A stretch of 64,000 nucleotides of DNA from Devosia yakushimensis (GCF_030159855.1 NZ_BSNG01000003.1:107419-171418), one strand, 5' to 3'. Shown: positions 51,686 through 60,953, numbered from the stretch's first letter. Notes: generated by a model from the letters alone, not told the origin. Program-made: numbers and translations.

Positions 51686-52554
51686 CACTTGGCCTCCTTG
51701 CGGCCGGACAGCAGCTTGAACTGCAACCCGACAATGACCAGCAGGATCGCCACCACGACAACGATGATTGCCATGGCCCGCCCCATATCCCCGAAGATGA
51801 AGCCCGATTTATAAGCCTCATACATCAGCACATTGGTCGAATCTGCCGGCCCGCCCTGTGTCAACATGAAGATCGGGGCAAACAGCAGGAAATTGATCGA
51901 CACATCGGCCACCAGCACGAAGAGCAGCGTCGGCCTGAGCAGCGGAATGGTGATGAAAACCAGCCTTTGCCACGGCTTGATGCCGTCGATCCGTGCCGCG
52001 TCATAGATTTCGGGCGAGATATTCTGCAACCCGCCGATGATGAAGATCATCCAATAGGAAATGCCCTTCCAGGTGGCGATGGCGATGATGGAATAGAGCG
52101 CCAGGGCCTCCGAGGTCAGCCAGGGCTGCGCCGGCACGCCGGCAACCCCGATTATGCCATTCACCAGCCCATCCTGGCTCAGCATGATGCGCCAGATCAG
52201 CACCGCTGTCGGCAGCGACACCCCGATGGGGATGAGGAACAGCACCCGGTAGAGCGTCACGCCCTTGAAATTCTGCACATAGAGCAGCGCCAGGCCCAGC
52301 GCGAGCGCGATCTGGATCGGGTTGATCAGCAGGTTGAACCAGAACGTAACCTTGAGCGAATTCCAGAACACGGAATCGGTCAGCAGCGCGATGTAATTGT
52401 CGAAGCCGACAAAGACCGGCTGGCCACGCAGCACATTGAAAAAGCTGTCATTGGCCGCCAGCGCGATGGGATAGAGCCGGAAAACGACAAGCCCGATCAG
52501 GGCCGGCGTCAACAGCGCCGCAATCAGCAGGAATGGTGATCGAGATCGGGTCAT
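51685..52554 (-). CDS. CUT1 importer permease (MalF type)
   Basis: 289-residue inner-membrane permease. The start at 52554 (MTRSRSPFLLIAALLTPALI) is preferred over a GTG at 52611, because the latter would place a perfect hairpin (52571-52599) inside the coding region and add a low-complexity tail. Six helices; EAA loop EIYDAARIDGIKPWQRLVFITIPLLRP. Translationally coupled to the following permease gene. Confidence 0.9.
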   Translation of the reverse strand: MTRSRSPFLLIAALLTPALIGLVVFRLYPIALAANDSFFNVLRGQPVFVGFDNYIALLTDSVFWNSLKVTFWFNLLINPIQIALALGLALLYVQNFKGVTLYRVLFLIPIGVSLPTAVLIWRIMLSQDGLVNGIIGVAGVPAQPWLTSEALALYSIIAIATWKGISYWMIFIIGGLQNISPEIYDAARIDGIKPWQRLVFITIPLLRPTLLFVLVADVSINFLLFAPIFMLTQGGPADSTNVLMYEAYKSGFIFGDMGRAMAIIVVVVAILLVIVGLQFKLLSGRKEAK

Positions 52555-52570
52555 GCCGTCTTCCGGTGAG

Positions 52571-52599
52571 GGCGCCTCCGGGGCAGAACCGGAGGCGCC
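52571..52599 (-). promoter_or_regulatory. Hairpin between binding-protein and permease genes
   Basis: Perfect 11-bp inverted repeat GGCGCCTCCGG (52571-52581) and CCGGAGGCGCC (52589-52599), 7-nt loop. It lies 9 bp past the binding-protein stop and 17 bp before the permease start, with no T run. Same position as the hairpin at 5634 and the family C repeat at 22691. Confidence 0.75.
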
Positions 52600-52607
52600 G
52601 GATAACG

Positions 52608-53924
52608 TCACGGCGCGACGCGCGACGCCGCAGCCTCGAACTTCTGCACGGCGCTGGCCAGCGCATCCTTGACCGCCACGCCATTGGCAATATCGACAAA
52701 GGCCGTGCGGAACGCATCCTGCAACTGGCCATAGGCCGCCGTCACCGGACGCGCCTTGGCGGTATTTAGCGAGTCATAGACACCCAGGCGGAACACATCC
52801 TGCGGGAAGCTGTCGAATGCGGCGGCGGTGCTGATCTCGTCAAGCAGCGGCTTATAGGTCGGCAATTGCTGCAGCGAGTCGAACCAGGTCTTGGTGCCCT
52901 CGGCCGAAGTCGTCAGATATTGCGCGAAATCGACAGCTTCGGCCTGATTGGCCGAGGCCGCATTGACCCCCACATACCAGCTGCCGGTGGGGGTCACCAC
53001 CTTGCCGCCTTCGAAATAGGGATAGGGCGCTACGCCGAAATCGACGCCACTGGCTTCTAGCCCCGGCAGGTTCCAGGTGCCACCGGCCATCATGGCGAGC
53101 TGGCCATTACCGAACAATTGCGCCGCTTCGCCATAGCCCAGGCTTTTGGGGCTCACGCCCCACTCATTGTAGAGATTGGCCCAATAGGTCGCCGCCTTGG
53201 TCCAGGCCTCGCTGTCCAGAAATCCCTTGGCAGTATAGCCATCCGGCCCAATCACATCGGTACCCAGCGACTCGCCAAAGGGCTGTAGCTGGTAAAGCTC
53301 GCCGAACTGCTCGACGGTGAAGCCATAGGTGGTGGTGCGCCCGCCATCCTTGACGGTGAGCTTCTGGGCGGCGTCCGCCACCTGTTCCCAGGTCCAGCGC
53401 TTGGTCGAGGCCAGCTCGTCCACCTGCGCCTGGCTCGCGGTTTCCCCGGCAGTCAGCCCATCGGGCGGGGTAATCCCCGCATTGGCAAACAGCGTCTTGT
53501 TGAAGAACAGCACCTGCGCCGAATTGTTGATCGGCAGCGCGAACTGGGTGCCTTCATACTTGCCGGCATCGAGCGCGCTGCCCACCAGCGAGGATGTATC
53601 AACGCTCGCTTCGAACGGCGACAGGAACCCGCGCGAGGCATAGCTCGCCACCAGCGGCGCATCGACATAGACCAGGTCGATCCCCGCGTCCTTGGAGCGC
53701 AGCCGCAACTCGGCCACCTGGAAGAATTGCGCGAAGGGATAGGGTTGCAGATTGATGGTGATGCCGGGATGAGCGGCCTTGTAGCCATCCACCACCGCCT
53801 GCATGGCCGTGGTATCGCCGCCCTCGATGACGATCATGGTGAGCGTCTTGTCCTGCGCCAGGGCGGTGCCGGCAAGCATGCTGGCCACAAGGCCGGCGGC
53901 GATGGCAGTCTTGATAATCTTCAT
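52608..53924 (-). CDS. Extracellular solute-binding protein of CUT1 importer
   Basis: 438-residue periplasmic binding protein. The start at 53924 (MKIIKTAIAAGLVASMLAGT, then ALAQD) gives a normal signal peptide with cleavage after ALA. The mature protein has the family-1 pattern (LTMIVIEGGDTTAMQAVVDGYKAAHPGITINLQPY). It follows a nucleoside hydrolase gene by 22 bp on the same strand. The ligand may be a nucleoside or ribosyl compound rather than a plain sugar (inference from the neighbour). Confidence 0.9.
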   Translation of the reverse strand: MKIIKTAIAAGLVASMLAGTALAQDKTLTMIVIEGGDTTAMQAVVDGYKAAHPGITINLQPYPFAQFFQVAELRLRSKDAGIDLVYVDAPLVASYASRGFLSPFEASVDTSSLVGSALDAGKYEGTQFALPINNSAQVLFFNKTLFANAGITPPDGLTAGETASQAQVDELASTKRWTWEQVADAAQKLTVKDGGRTTTYGFTVEQFGELYQLQPFGESLGTDVIGPDGYTAKGFLDSEAWTKAATYWANLYNEWGVSPKSLGYGEAAQLFGNGQLAMMAGGTWNLPGLEASGVDFGVAPYPYFEGGKVVTPTGSWYVGVNAASANQAEAVDFAQYLTTSAEGTKTWFDSLQQLPTYKPLLDEISTAAAFDSFPQDVFRLGVYDSLNTAKARPVTAAYGQLQDAFRTAFVDIANGVAVKDALASAVQKFEAAASRVAP

Positions 53925-53946
53925 GATGCACCCGTGATGCTGGGGA

Positions 53947-54921
53947 TTACGACTGGGCAGAAAGGCGGCCGGCGGCCCAGACCAGGGCCTGGGTAACCAG
54001 TGTGGCAAAGCGCTCGGCATCGGCCGTCATGGCGACGCCGACATTCTTGTTGCGCGTATCATGGGCCAGATCCTGCGGCCGGATATCGATCAACGTCTGG
54101 CCATAGCTTTCATCATCGCCCACGATCACCTCGCCGGGCAATTGCCGCACTTCGAACAGGCTCGGATCGATCAGATAGGCAATGGCGCAGGGATCGTGCA
54201 GCGGCGCGCCGGGCTTGTCGGCCCCGGCAAAGCGGTAATAGGTGCCGCAATAGAAATCCATGATATCGGCCACGGCATTCTCGCCCGGATGGGCCGCCCG
54301 CACCGCGGCGATATCCTGCCGGCGCAGCAAGGTCTGGTGGGTGAGGTTGAGCCCGAACATGACCAGCTTGACGCCCGAGCGGAATACCATGCGGGCGGCA
54401 TGCGCATCGGCCCAGATATTGAATTCGGCCGCCGGGGTAATATTGCCCTCGGTGGCGGACCCACCCATGAAGACGATCTGCTTGATCTTGCCGGCCAGGT
54501 CCGGCCGCAGTCCGAAAGCCAGCGCCAGATTGGTCATGGGGCCGACAACGACCACGGAAATCTCGCCCGGATTGGCATCGACCAGCTCGATAATGGCCTG
54601 TACGGCATGCATGGCCTCGGCCTTGCGGCTGGTCTGCGCCAGGTCGGCCCGGGAGCTGTCGAGCCCCGAGGGACCATGAAACTCGGCAGGAAATTCGTAG
54701 CGGTTGAGCAGCGGCAATTCGGCGCCGCGATAAACCGGCACGTCGAGCCCGAACGCATCCACGATCCGCAGGGCATTATTGGTCGTATTGTCGACCGAGG
54801 CATTGCCGCAGACCGTGGTGATGGCCTCGATCGTGATCGCCTCGTGCCAGGCCGCCAGCAGAATGGCGGCCATGTCATCATGGCCGGGGTCGCAATCGAT
54901 GATGATCCTGTGCTTGGTCAC
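53947..54921 (-). CDS. Inosine-uridine-preferring nucleoside hydrolase family protein
   Basis: About 324 residues from a GTG at 54921 (TKHRIIIDCDPGHDDMAAIL); a TTG start at 54951 would add ten residues. The DCDPGHDD motif supplies the calcium-binding Asp cluster, and further landmarks are VCGNASVDNTTNNALRI, ISVVVVGPMTNLALAF, IVFMGGSA and the C-terminal LHDPCAIAYLIDP. The enzyme hydrolyses N-ribosides to base and ribose, probably in the cytoplasm as no signal peptide is seen. First gene of a CUT1 importer operon, divergent from a LysR gene. Confidence 0.9.
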   Translation of the reverse strand: MTKHRIIIDCDPGHDDMAAILLAAWHEAITIEAITTVCGNASVDNTTNNALRIVDAFGLDVPVYRGAELPLLNRYEFPAEFHGPSGLDSSRADLAQTSRKAEAMHAVQAIIELVDANPGEISVVVVGPMTNLALAFGLRPDLAGKIKQIVFMGGSATEGNITPAAEFNIWADAHAARMVFRSGVKLVMFGLNLTHQTLLRRQDIAAVRAAHPGENAVADIMDFYCGTYYRFAGADKPGAPLHDPCAIAYLIDPSLFEVRQLPGEVIVGDDESYGQTLIDIRPQDLAHDTRNKNVGVAMTADAERFATLVTQALVWAAGRLSAQS

Positions 54922-55080
54922 TTGGGCTGTACTCGCAGGTATTTGGTTCAAAAAGCTGCGTCATAACTGCGCGATCCCTTGGCCGGAAAACCGGCTCGAC
55001 CGCGCGCCAAGCCCACAGATGATAGGGCAGAGCGTAAGATGGACGACGGTTCTGTAACAGCATAGAATTCCGCCGTTCGA

Positions 55081-55095
55081 TTGAGTTTTTCTCAA
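55081..55095. promoter_or_regulatory. Candidate LysR box upstream of the LysR gene
   Basis: Perfect inverted repeat TTGAG-TTTTT-CTCAA, which satisfies the T-N11-A pattern, ending 7 bp before the LysR start at 55103 and overlapping its Shine-Dalgarno region. Probable autoregulatory site in the divergent gap with the nucleoside hydrolase operon. Confidence 0.45.
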
Positions 55096-55102
55096 GGATA
55101 AG

Positions 55103-56011
55103 ATGCTCCATTTGCTCAATGCCGTGCGCGCTTTCGAAGTCGCGGCGCGGCTCGGCAGCGTGCGCAAGGCCGCCGAGGAACTCCATGTCACCAGTGGGGC
55201 GGTCAGCCGGCATATCAAAAATCTGGAAGACGAGTTCGGCATCGAATTGTTCGAGCGCGGCAATCGCTCCATGCGGCTCACGCCTCAGGCCGCCGCCTTC
55301 GCCGCCACGGTCACCGAGGCCTTTGCCTCCATGACCCGTGGCGCCGAGCATCTGCGCGCCGCTTCCAGCCAGTCCACCATCATGATCACCGCGCCCGACA
55401 CCTTCATGCTGCGCTGGCTGGTGCCGCGCCTGCAAAGCCTCGAACGCGCGCTGGGCGGCATTTCGGTGCGGCTCACCACCTGGACGCGCGAGATCAACCC
55501 CGCCGACCGCTCCATCGACGTCTATGTCGGCGTCGGCCCCCTGCTCGATATTGCCGGCATGACGGTAACCGCCGTTGCGCCCGAAACCTTCGGCCCCGTC
55601 GTCAGCCCGCTGCTTCTCCGCGGCCGGCAGGTCACGCCCGAACTGCTCTGGAGCCTGCCGCGCCTCGATATCCGCTGGCCGCCCGATATGTGGACCAATT
55701 GGGCCCGCGAGGCCGGGATCCACCTGCCCCCGCGCGAAACCATCTGGTACGACGCGCTCTCCTTCAGCGTGCAAGCCGCCGAAGCAGGCCTGGGCGTCGC
55801 CATCGGCCCCGGCCCCGCCATTACCGACGCCCTCGACCACGGCCGCCTGGTTGCGCCCCTGGGCATGGTTACCCGCGACGGCAGCTGGTTCCTCGCCTGG
55901 CGCAATGACCGCTCCAGCCGCACCATGCACCTGGTCCGCCGCTGGTTTCAGCAACAAATGGCCCTCGACAAAAGCCTCGGCCAACCGGAGCCACAACGGC
56001 AAAAGCCGTGA
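55103..56011 (+). CDS. LysR-family transcriptional regulator (GcvA-like)
   Basis: 302-residue regulator. Helix-turn-helix: AARLGSVRKAAEELHVTSGAVSRHIKNLEDEFGIELFERGNR, the form typical of GcvA-like LysR proteins. AAGGA precedes the ATG. The sensor domain has IMITAPDTFMLRWLVPRLQSL. Divergent from the nucleoside hydrolase-importer operon, which it probably regulates. Followed by a VOC gene after 105 bp. Confidence 0.88.
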   Translation: MLHLLNAVRAFEVAARLGSVRKAAEELHVTSGAVSRHIKNLEDEFGIELFERGNRSMRLTPQAAAFAATVTEAFASMTRGAEHLRAASSQSTIMITAPDTFMLRWLVPRLQSLERALGGISVRLTTWTREINPADRSIDVYVGVGPLLDIAGMTVTAVAPETFGPVVSPLLLRGRQVTPELLWSLPRLDIRWPPDMWTNWAREAGIHLPPRETIWYDALSFSVQAAEAGLGVAIGPGPAITDALDHGRLVAPLGMVTRDGSWFLAWRNDRSSRTMHLVRRWFQQQMALDKSLGQPEPQRQKP

Positions 56012-56116
56012 TCCCCCGCAATCGGCGCGGAACCCTGGCCGCCCCCCTTCATTGTTCGGGTGAACCTGCTTGACAGTGAGCCCCCATGGGCGGGCCATCC
56101 ATCGATGGAGGCAGTC

Positions 56117-56542
56117 ATGAAGCCGAGAATTTCCGTATTGACCATTGGCGTAGCCGACCTCGAGCGGTCGCTGGCCTTTTATCGCGACGGACTTGGATTG
56201 CCGACCGAAGGCATTGTGGGCCGGCAATTCGAACTTGGCGCGGTCGCCTTCTTCACGCTGTCGGGCGGACTGAGGCTGGCGATTTGGAAACAAGACGATA
56301 TTGCGCACGATACCGGCCTGCCGCGGACGCCGAACAGCCCGACTTCCTTCACCATCGGGCATAACGTCACCCGCCGCGAAGAGGTCGATGCGGCCATGGC
56401 CCGAGCCACGCACGCCGGTGCCGAAATCGTCAAGCCCGCCCAGGATACGTTCTACGGTGGCTATGCCGGGTATTTTCGTGACCCGGATGGGCATTTGTGG
56501 GAAATCGTCTGGAACCCCGCCAGTCTGCCTGACGACGATTGA
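56117..56542 (+). CDS. VOC (glyoxalase/bleomycin-resistance) family protein
   Basis: 141-residue metalloenzyme-fold protein. The start at 56117 has GGAGG 5 bp ahead; an earlier in-frame ATG at 56060 lacks a site. The two beta-alpha-beta-beta-beta modules are visible: ISVLTIGVADLERSLAFYRDGLGLP at the N-terminus and FRDPDGHLWEIVWNP at the C-terminus. Substrate unknown. It stands alone between a LysR gene and a convergent DMT pseudogene. Confidence 0.87.
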   Translation: MKPRISVLTIGVADLERSLAFYRDGLGLPTEGIVGRQFELGAVAFFTLSGGLRLAIWKQDDIAHDTGLPRTPNSPTSFTIGHNVTRREEVDAAMARATHAGAEIVKPAQDTFYGGYAGYFRDPDGHLWEIVWNPASLPDDD

Positions 56543-56570
56543 CACAAGCGCGACGGAAACCCGTTGTCGT

Positions 56571-56589
56571 GCGGTCCCACCTGGACCGC
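56571..56589 (+). terminator. Possible terminator hairpin after the VOC gene
   Basis: Perfect 7-bp stem GCGGTCC (56571-56577) and GGACCGC (56583-56589), 5-nt loop, in the 71-bp convergent gap. No T run on either strand, so activity is uncertain. Confidence 0.35.
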
Positions 56590-56613
56590 TAGCGGATTTC
56601 ATCTGAACAACAT

Positions 56614-57515
56614 CTACCGCTTCGACAGTGCCAGTACCATGCCGCCAACAGCAATCAGCGACGCGCCGGCGAACACTCCGGGGGTTGGTACCTCGCCGAA
56701 AAAGATCCAGCCGATCAGTGCAGCAAAGACCAAGGAACTGTAGCTTATCGGCGCCAATAGCGACACCTTTGCCAGCGTAAAGGCACGCAGGTTGCAGTAC
56801 TGCGCCAGTACCGCCAGCGGCCCCAGGGCCATGAAGATGAAGTTTTCTGCACCCCATGACTGCCAACTCGCCAGCGCCGGTATCAGCAGAAGACAAATCC
56901 CGAAGAAATTGACATGGAGTAACGTCGTCAGCGGATCATCGACCCGCGACAACATCTTAATGAAGATACTTTCACCCGCAAAAAGTATAGCGGCAAGCAG
57001 GGCGACGACGGCCGGCCAGATATAGGCTTCATCAAAAGTGGCAAACACGCCGCGCGACAGCGCAATGGTTGCGGCCCCGGCAAGACATATGATCATGCCC
57101 AGAACATGCCAGTAGGTTGGGCGGTCGTGAAAGATCAGCATGCCCAGCACGACCAGGAATACGGCATTGAGCAGACTGATCGCATTGGCATCGGCGATGG
57201 GCATATGCGCATTGGCGTGAATTATGGCGACGCCGGCAAAGGCACTGAAAAAGGTGCGAACCAGTTGCAGCTGCCAGTGATTGCTCCGCGAAAGGAGGAA
57301 ATCGCTGCGCCGGACCACGCCGACAATCACGAGCACGGTGAGAAAGCCGCCGATATAGCGCAGAACAGAATCTGAAGCGCCGAGGCCAGCTCGCCGGCAA
57401 ACTTGCCCGATGCGAACATCAGCGCAAAGAACAGCCCCGAAGCAAGCTTGAAGAGCACCGCCTCGACATTGTGCAATTCGTCGGAAAGGTCGAGGCTGCG
57501 ACTGCCCGTGCTCAT
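56614..57515 (-). pseudogene. DMT/EamA-family transporter, frameshifted
   Basis: The N-terminus MSTGSRSLDLSDELHNVEAV and first helix (from 57515) are in one frame up to GELASALQILF, and the remaining protein, from RYIGGFLTVLVIVGVVRR, is in another. The switch lies at about 57358-57366, where restoring one base would give an uninterrupted product of about 300 residues with ten helices, the normal EamA length. The downstream frame ends LIAVGGMVLALSKR. Family members export amino acids, metabolites or nucleotide sugars. It follows glcG on the same strand by 2 bp. Real mutation versus sequencing error cannot be decided here. Confidence 0.78.
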
Positions 57516-57517
57516 CC

Positions 57518-57940
57518 CTATTGCCCGGAACCGAACGCGGCGATGGCAGCCTCTGCCACTTCCCTGTCCTGCCCCGGCGTTCCCGAACTGATACCGATGC
57601 CGCCCACAACGACCCCATCGACGACGATGGGCAAGCCACCCGCCACCACCAACAAACGCCCGGCAATGGCACTATTGATGCCATAGGCAGCGCTGCCAGG
57701 CTGAGCCGCTTCGCCATATTCATGCGTTGGCTTTCGTGCAGCAGCTGCGGTGAAAGCCTTGTCGATGGCAATGGTTATACTGGTGATTTTACCACCATCC
57801 ATGCGCTCGAAAGCGATCAGATTGCCACTTTCGTCCGTGACGGCGATGCACATCGGCACGCCGATCGCTTCGGCCCGGGCGCGGGCACCTTCGAGCAATG
57901 GCCCTGCGTCCGAAAGAGAAAGACGATTGATGGTCAGCAC
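57518..57940 (-). CDS. glcG: GlcG/HbpS-family heme-degrading-domain protein
   Basis: 140-residue DUF336 protein. The GTG start at 57940 is preferred because GAGG lies 9 bp ahead and the family normally begins near LTINRLSLSDAGPLLEGARA. The conserved core includes IAVTDESGNLIAFERMDG, AIDKAFTAAAARKPT and the C-terminal GGLPIVVDGVVVGGIGISSGTPGQD. It lies 10 bp after the malate synthase G gene, matching the glc operon association in other Proteobacteria. Biochemical function in glycolate metabolism is not settled. Confidence 0.88.
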   Translation of the reverse strand: MLTINRLSLSDAGPLLEGARARAEAIGVPMCIAVTDESGNLIAFERMDGGKITSITIAIDKAFTAAAARKPTHEYGEAAQPGSAAYGINSAIAGRLLVVAGGLPIVVDGVVVGGIGISSGTPGQDREVAEAAIAAFGSGQ

Positions 57941-57950
57941 GGAAATATCC

Positions 57951-60113
57951 TCACGAGGCAGCGGCTTTGAACTGGCGACGGCGGCGGTGCAGGATTGGCT
58001 CGGTATACCCATTGGGCTGGCCGCCCCCCTCCAGCGCCAGTTCGAGCGCTGCGGCAAAGGCGATGCTGGCACCCCAATCGGGTGTCATCGGGCGATAGGC
58101 CTTGTCGTTGCGGTTCTGACTGTCCACGACACTCGCCATGCGGCGGAAGGCCTCGACGACCGTATCGGGCGTAATCAGCCCATGCAGCAGCCAATTGGCG
58201 ATATGCTGCGACGAGATGCGTAGCGTCGCACGATCTTCCATCAGCGCCACATTGTCGATATCGGGCACTTTGGAACACCCCACACCCTGATCGATCCAGC
58301 GCACGACATAGCCCAGAATACCCTGGGCATTGTTGTCGAGCTCGCGTTTGACCTGTTCGGGCGACAAATTGCGGCCGTCGAGCAGCGGCGGGGTCAGAAT
58401 ATCGTCGAGTGCCACCACCTGCCGGTCAGCCAGCTTGCGCTGTATGTCGGGCACATCGACCTGGTGATAATGGATCGCATGCAGGGTTGCCGCCGTTGGC
58501 GACGGAACCCAGGCCGTGCTGGCGCCGGCCCGAGGCTGGGCCACCTTGGCCTTGAGCATTTCCTGCATTGCGTCGGGCTTGGCCCACATGCCCTTGCCGA
58601 TCTGCCCCTGCCCCGGCAGGCGGGCGGCAAGGCCTACATCCACATTGTTATTTTCATAGGTGCCCAGCCAGATGGCGTCCTTGATGTCATTTTTGGGTAT
58701 GACGGGTCCGGCCTGCATGGAGGTGTGAATCTCATCGCCCGTTCGGTCGAGAAAGCCGGTATTGATGAAGACCAGGCGGTGACGGACGGCGCGAATGCAT
58801 TCGGCAAGATTGACGCTGGTGCGGCGTTCCTCGTCCATCACTCCGATCTTGATCGTGTGCCGGGCGAGCCCAAGCGCTTCTTCGACGCGATCGAACAGCG
58901 TATTGGCAAAGCCGACTTCGTCCGGACCATGCATTTTGGGTTTGACGATATAGATACTGCCGGCGCGGCTATTGCGCGGCCCGGAGGTGCGACGCAGATC
59001 GTGCATGGCCGCCAGGCTGGTGACCAGGGCATCCATAATCCCCTCGGGCGTCTCGTTTCCAGACGGGTCGAGCACGGCATCGGTGGTCATCAGGTGCCCG
59101 ACATTGCGGACCAGCATGACGCTGCGCCCCGGCAAGGTAATGCTATTGCTGTCGACACCCAGATAGGAGCGGTCGGCCGCCAGCCTTCTCGTGAGGCTTC
59201 GGCCGGATTTCTCAAAGGTTTCGCTCAGGTCACCCCGCATCAGGCCCAGCCAGTTGCGATAGACGTGAACCTTGTCGGTCGCATCGACCGCCGCTACCGA
59301 ATCCTCGCAATCCTGGATCGTGGTCAGTGCCGCTTCGACCACGACATCACTGATGCCGGCGGCGCTCGCCTTGCCCACCGGATGGTCGTGATCGACATGG
59401 AACTCGATATGCAATCCGTGGTGACGGAACAGATATGTCCATCGGCCATCATCTTGCCGATGGCCGACAAAGCCCGTCGGATCGGTCAATTGCGTTGCTG
59501 TGCCATCCCTGAGCGTCACAACCAGGCGTTGGTCGATCACCTCGAGCTGCCCGATATCGCCATGCCGGCCGGTTTCGAGAGGCAAAATCTGATCGAGAAT
59601 ACCGGCGACATGGGCCACGACCGCAGCGCCACGTTCGGCGTCATAGCCACCCGGCTTGGCGGTGCCGGGCAAGGCGTCGGTACCATAGAACGCGTCATAA
59701 AGGCTGCCCCAGCGGGCATTTGCGGCATTGAGCGCGAAACGAGCATTGCTGACCGGCACGACCAATTGCGGCCCGGCGAGGCTGGCGATTTCGGGATCGA
59801 CATTGCGCACCTCGATCTCGACCGGACCGGCGCTTGGCACCAGATAGCCGATCTCGGCAAGAAAAGCGCGATAGGCCTTGGGGTCGATGGGAACGCCCCT
59901 ACGCGCCTGATGCCAGCTATCGATCTGCGCTTGCAGATCATCGCGCCGGGCCAAAAGAGCGCGGTTCAAAGGCGCGAGGTCAGAAATGATTTCGGCATAA
60001 TGGCGCCAGAAGCTGGCTGCATCGACCCCCGTGCCCGGGATCATCTCCTGTTCGATCAGCGCGACAAGTTCATCTGCGACGCGCAGGCCGCTGCGTTCGG
60101 TGTAATTGCCCAC
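57951..60113 (-). CDS. glcB: Malate synthase G
   Basis: 720-residue cytoplasmic enzyme, full length for isoform G, condensing glyoxylate with acetyl-CoA to malate. Recognised segments are WGSLYDAFYGTDALPG, RNVGHLMTTDAVLD, IGVMDEERRTSVNLAECI, GKGMWAKPDAM and the C-terminal barrel/plug region with GASTAWVPSPTAATLHA. Upstream on the same strand is a GntR gene; downstream are glcG and the DMT pseudogene. Its presence implies a glyoxylate-generating route nearby, probably linked to the divergent dehydrogenases. Confidence 0.95.
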   Translation of the reverse strand: MGNYTERSGLRVADELVALIEQEMIPGTGVDAASFWRHYAEIISDLAPLNRALLARRDDLQAQIDSWHQARRGVPIDPKAYRAFLAEIGYLVPSAGPVEIEVRNVDPEIASLAGPQLVVPVSNARFALNAANARWGSLYDAFYGTDALPGTAKPGGYDAERGAAVVAHVAGILDQILPLETGRHGDIGQLEVIDQRLVVTLRDGTATQLTDPTGFVGHRQDDGRWTYLFRHHGLHIEFHVDHDHPVGKASAAGISDVVVEAALTTIQDCEDSVAAVDATDKVHVYRNWLGLMRGDLSETFEKSGRSLTRRLAADRSYLGVDSNSITLPGRSVMLVRNVGHLMTTDAVLDPSGNETPEGIMDALVTSLAAMHDLRRTSGPRNSRAGSIYIVKPKMHGPDEVGFANTLFDRVEEALGLARHTIKIGVMDEERRTSVNLAECIRAVRHRLVFINTGFLDRTGDEIHTSMQAGPVIPKNDIKDAIWLGTYENNNVDVGLAARLPGQGQIGKGMWAKPDAMQEMLKAKVAQPRAGASTAWVPSPTAATLHAIHYHQVDVPDIQRKLADRQVVALDDILTPPLLDGRNLSPEQVKRELDNNAQGILGYVVRWIDQGVGCSKVPDIDNVALMEDRATLRISSQHIANWLLHGLITPDTVVEAFRRMASVVDSQNRNDKAYRPMTPDWGASIAFAAALELALEGGGQPNGYTEPILHRRRRQFKAAAS

Positions 60114-60203
60114 GACTTCCCTCCGCGGTAGTTCGCGGCATGACTAGGCCGCGCTCGCGCACGCGTCGAGCAAGCCCGCCAAGGCTTTCCGCATCGTGGA
60201 AAT

Positions 60204-60890
60204 TCAGCGCCAGAAGGCCTTGATAAACCGGTCACGGGAACGCTCGATATGCGAGCGCATGGTCGCCTCAGCCGCAGCAGGATTGCCCTGTGCCAGCGCA
60301 GCGATCAATTGGCGGTGCTCCTCGATGGCCTCCGCCGTCACCCTGGCATGATAGAACAGACGGAACAGGTGAACATGGATATGCAGATTCGCCAGCGTCT
60401 CGCGCACCAGTTCATTGCCGCCCGCTTCGGCGATCAGATCATGAAACTGGGTGTCGAGTTGAGCGAAGCGGCCATAGGCCTCGCCCGGCGCGTCATTCTC
60501 GCAAGCCTGCATCTCGGCAGCAAGTTTGTTGAGCTGGGCCAGCATGTCTTCGTTCATCCGCTCTGCCGCACGCCCTGCGGCAAAGGGTTCAAGCAACAGG
60601 CGCAGCTCATAAAGCTGATCGAGCCGTTCGGCATCCATCTGATCGGCGGCGCTATAGCCAATAAGATGCGTCTTGACGACGAGGCCTTCGGCCTCGAGGC
60701 GCGACAGGGCTTCTCGAATAGGCGTTTGCGAAACGCCGAGATCGCGGACCAACCCATCCACCGAAATGCGGCCGCCTGGCTGGATTTCGCGGGACATCAG
60801 CTGCGCATAGATGGCGTTGTAAACCTCTTCCCCAAGGCGATTTGGCCGCTTCAGCAAACCGGGCTTGGATGGCTTGTCGCTTATGACCAT
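60204..60890 (-). CDS. GntR-family regulator (FCD domain)
   Basis: 228-residue regulator. The winged helix contains EEVYNAIYAQLMSREIQPGG and GVSQTPIREALSRLEAEGLVVKT; the FCD domain includes LDTQFHDLIAEAGGNELVRETL, with the expected metal-binding Asp/His. It precedes glcB by 90 bp on the same strand and is divergent from the Ldh-family gene. A perfect 12-bp palindrome in the divergent gap is a likely operator. FCD regulators of glycolate/glyoxylate loci usually respond to hydroxy- or keto-acids. Confidence 0.88.
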   Translation of the reverse strand: MVISDKPSKPGLLKRPNRLGEEVYNAIYAQLMSREIQPGGRISVDGLVRDLGVSQTPIREALSRLEAEGLVVKTHLIGYSAADQMDAERLDQLYELRLLLEPFAAGRAAERMNEDMLAQLNKLAAEMQACENDAPGEAYGRFAQLDTQFHDLIAEAGGNELVRETLANLHIHVHLFRLFYHARVTAEAIEEHRQLIAALAQGNPAAAEATMRSHIERSRDRFIKAFWR

Positions 60891-60953
60891 GAATGGCTAC
60901 CCCTATTGACGCACCGGATGGATACCACCATAGTCCGCCGCGAACAATCAGAT

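Noticed and set aside
54878..56896. 672-codon minus-strand open frame covering LysR and VOC genes
   Set aside because: Runs antisense through two well-supported genes and into intergenic DNA; product lacks any known motif.
57518..57771. Longer start for the DMT transporter, reading antisense sequence of glcG
   Set aside because: Residues from this stretch are the reverse frame of glcG and do not resemble a membrane protein; the true first helix is in another frame starting at 57515.
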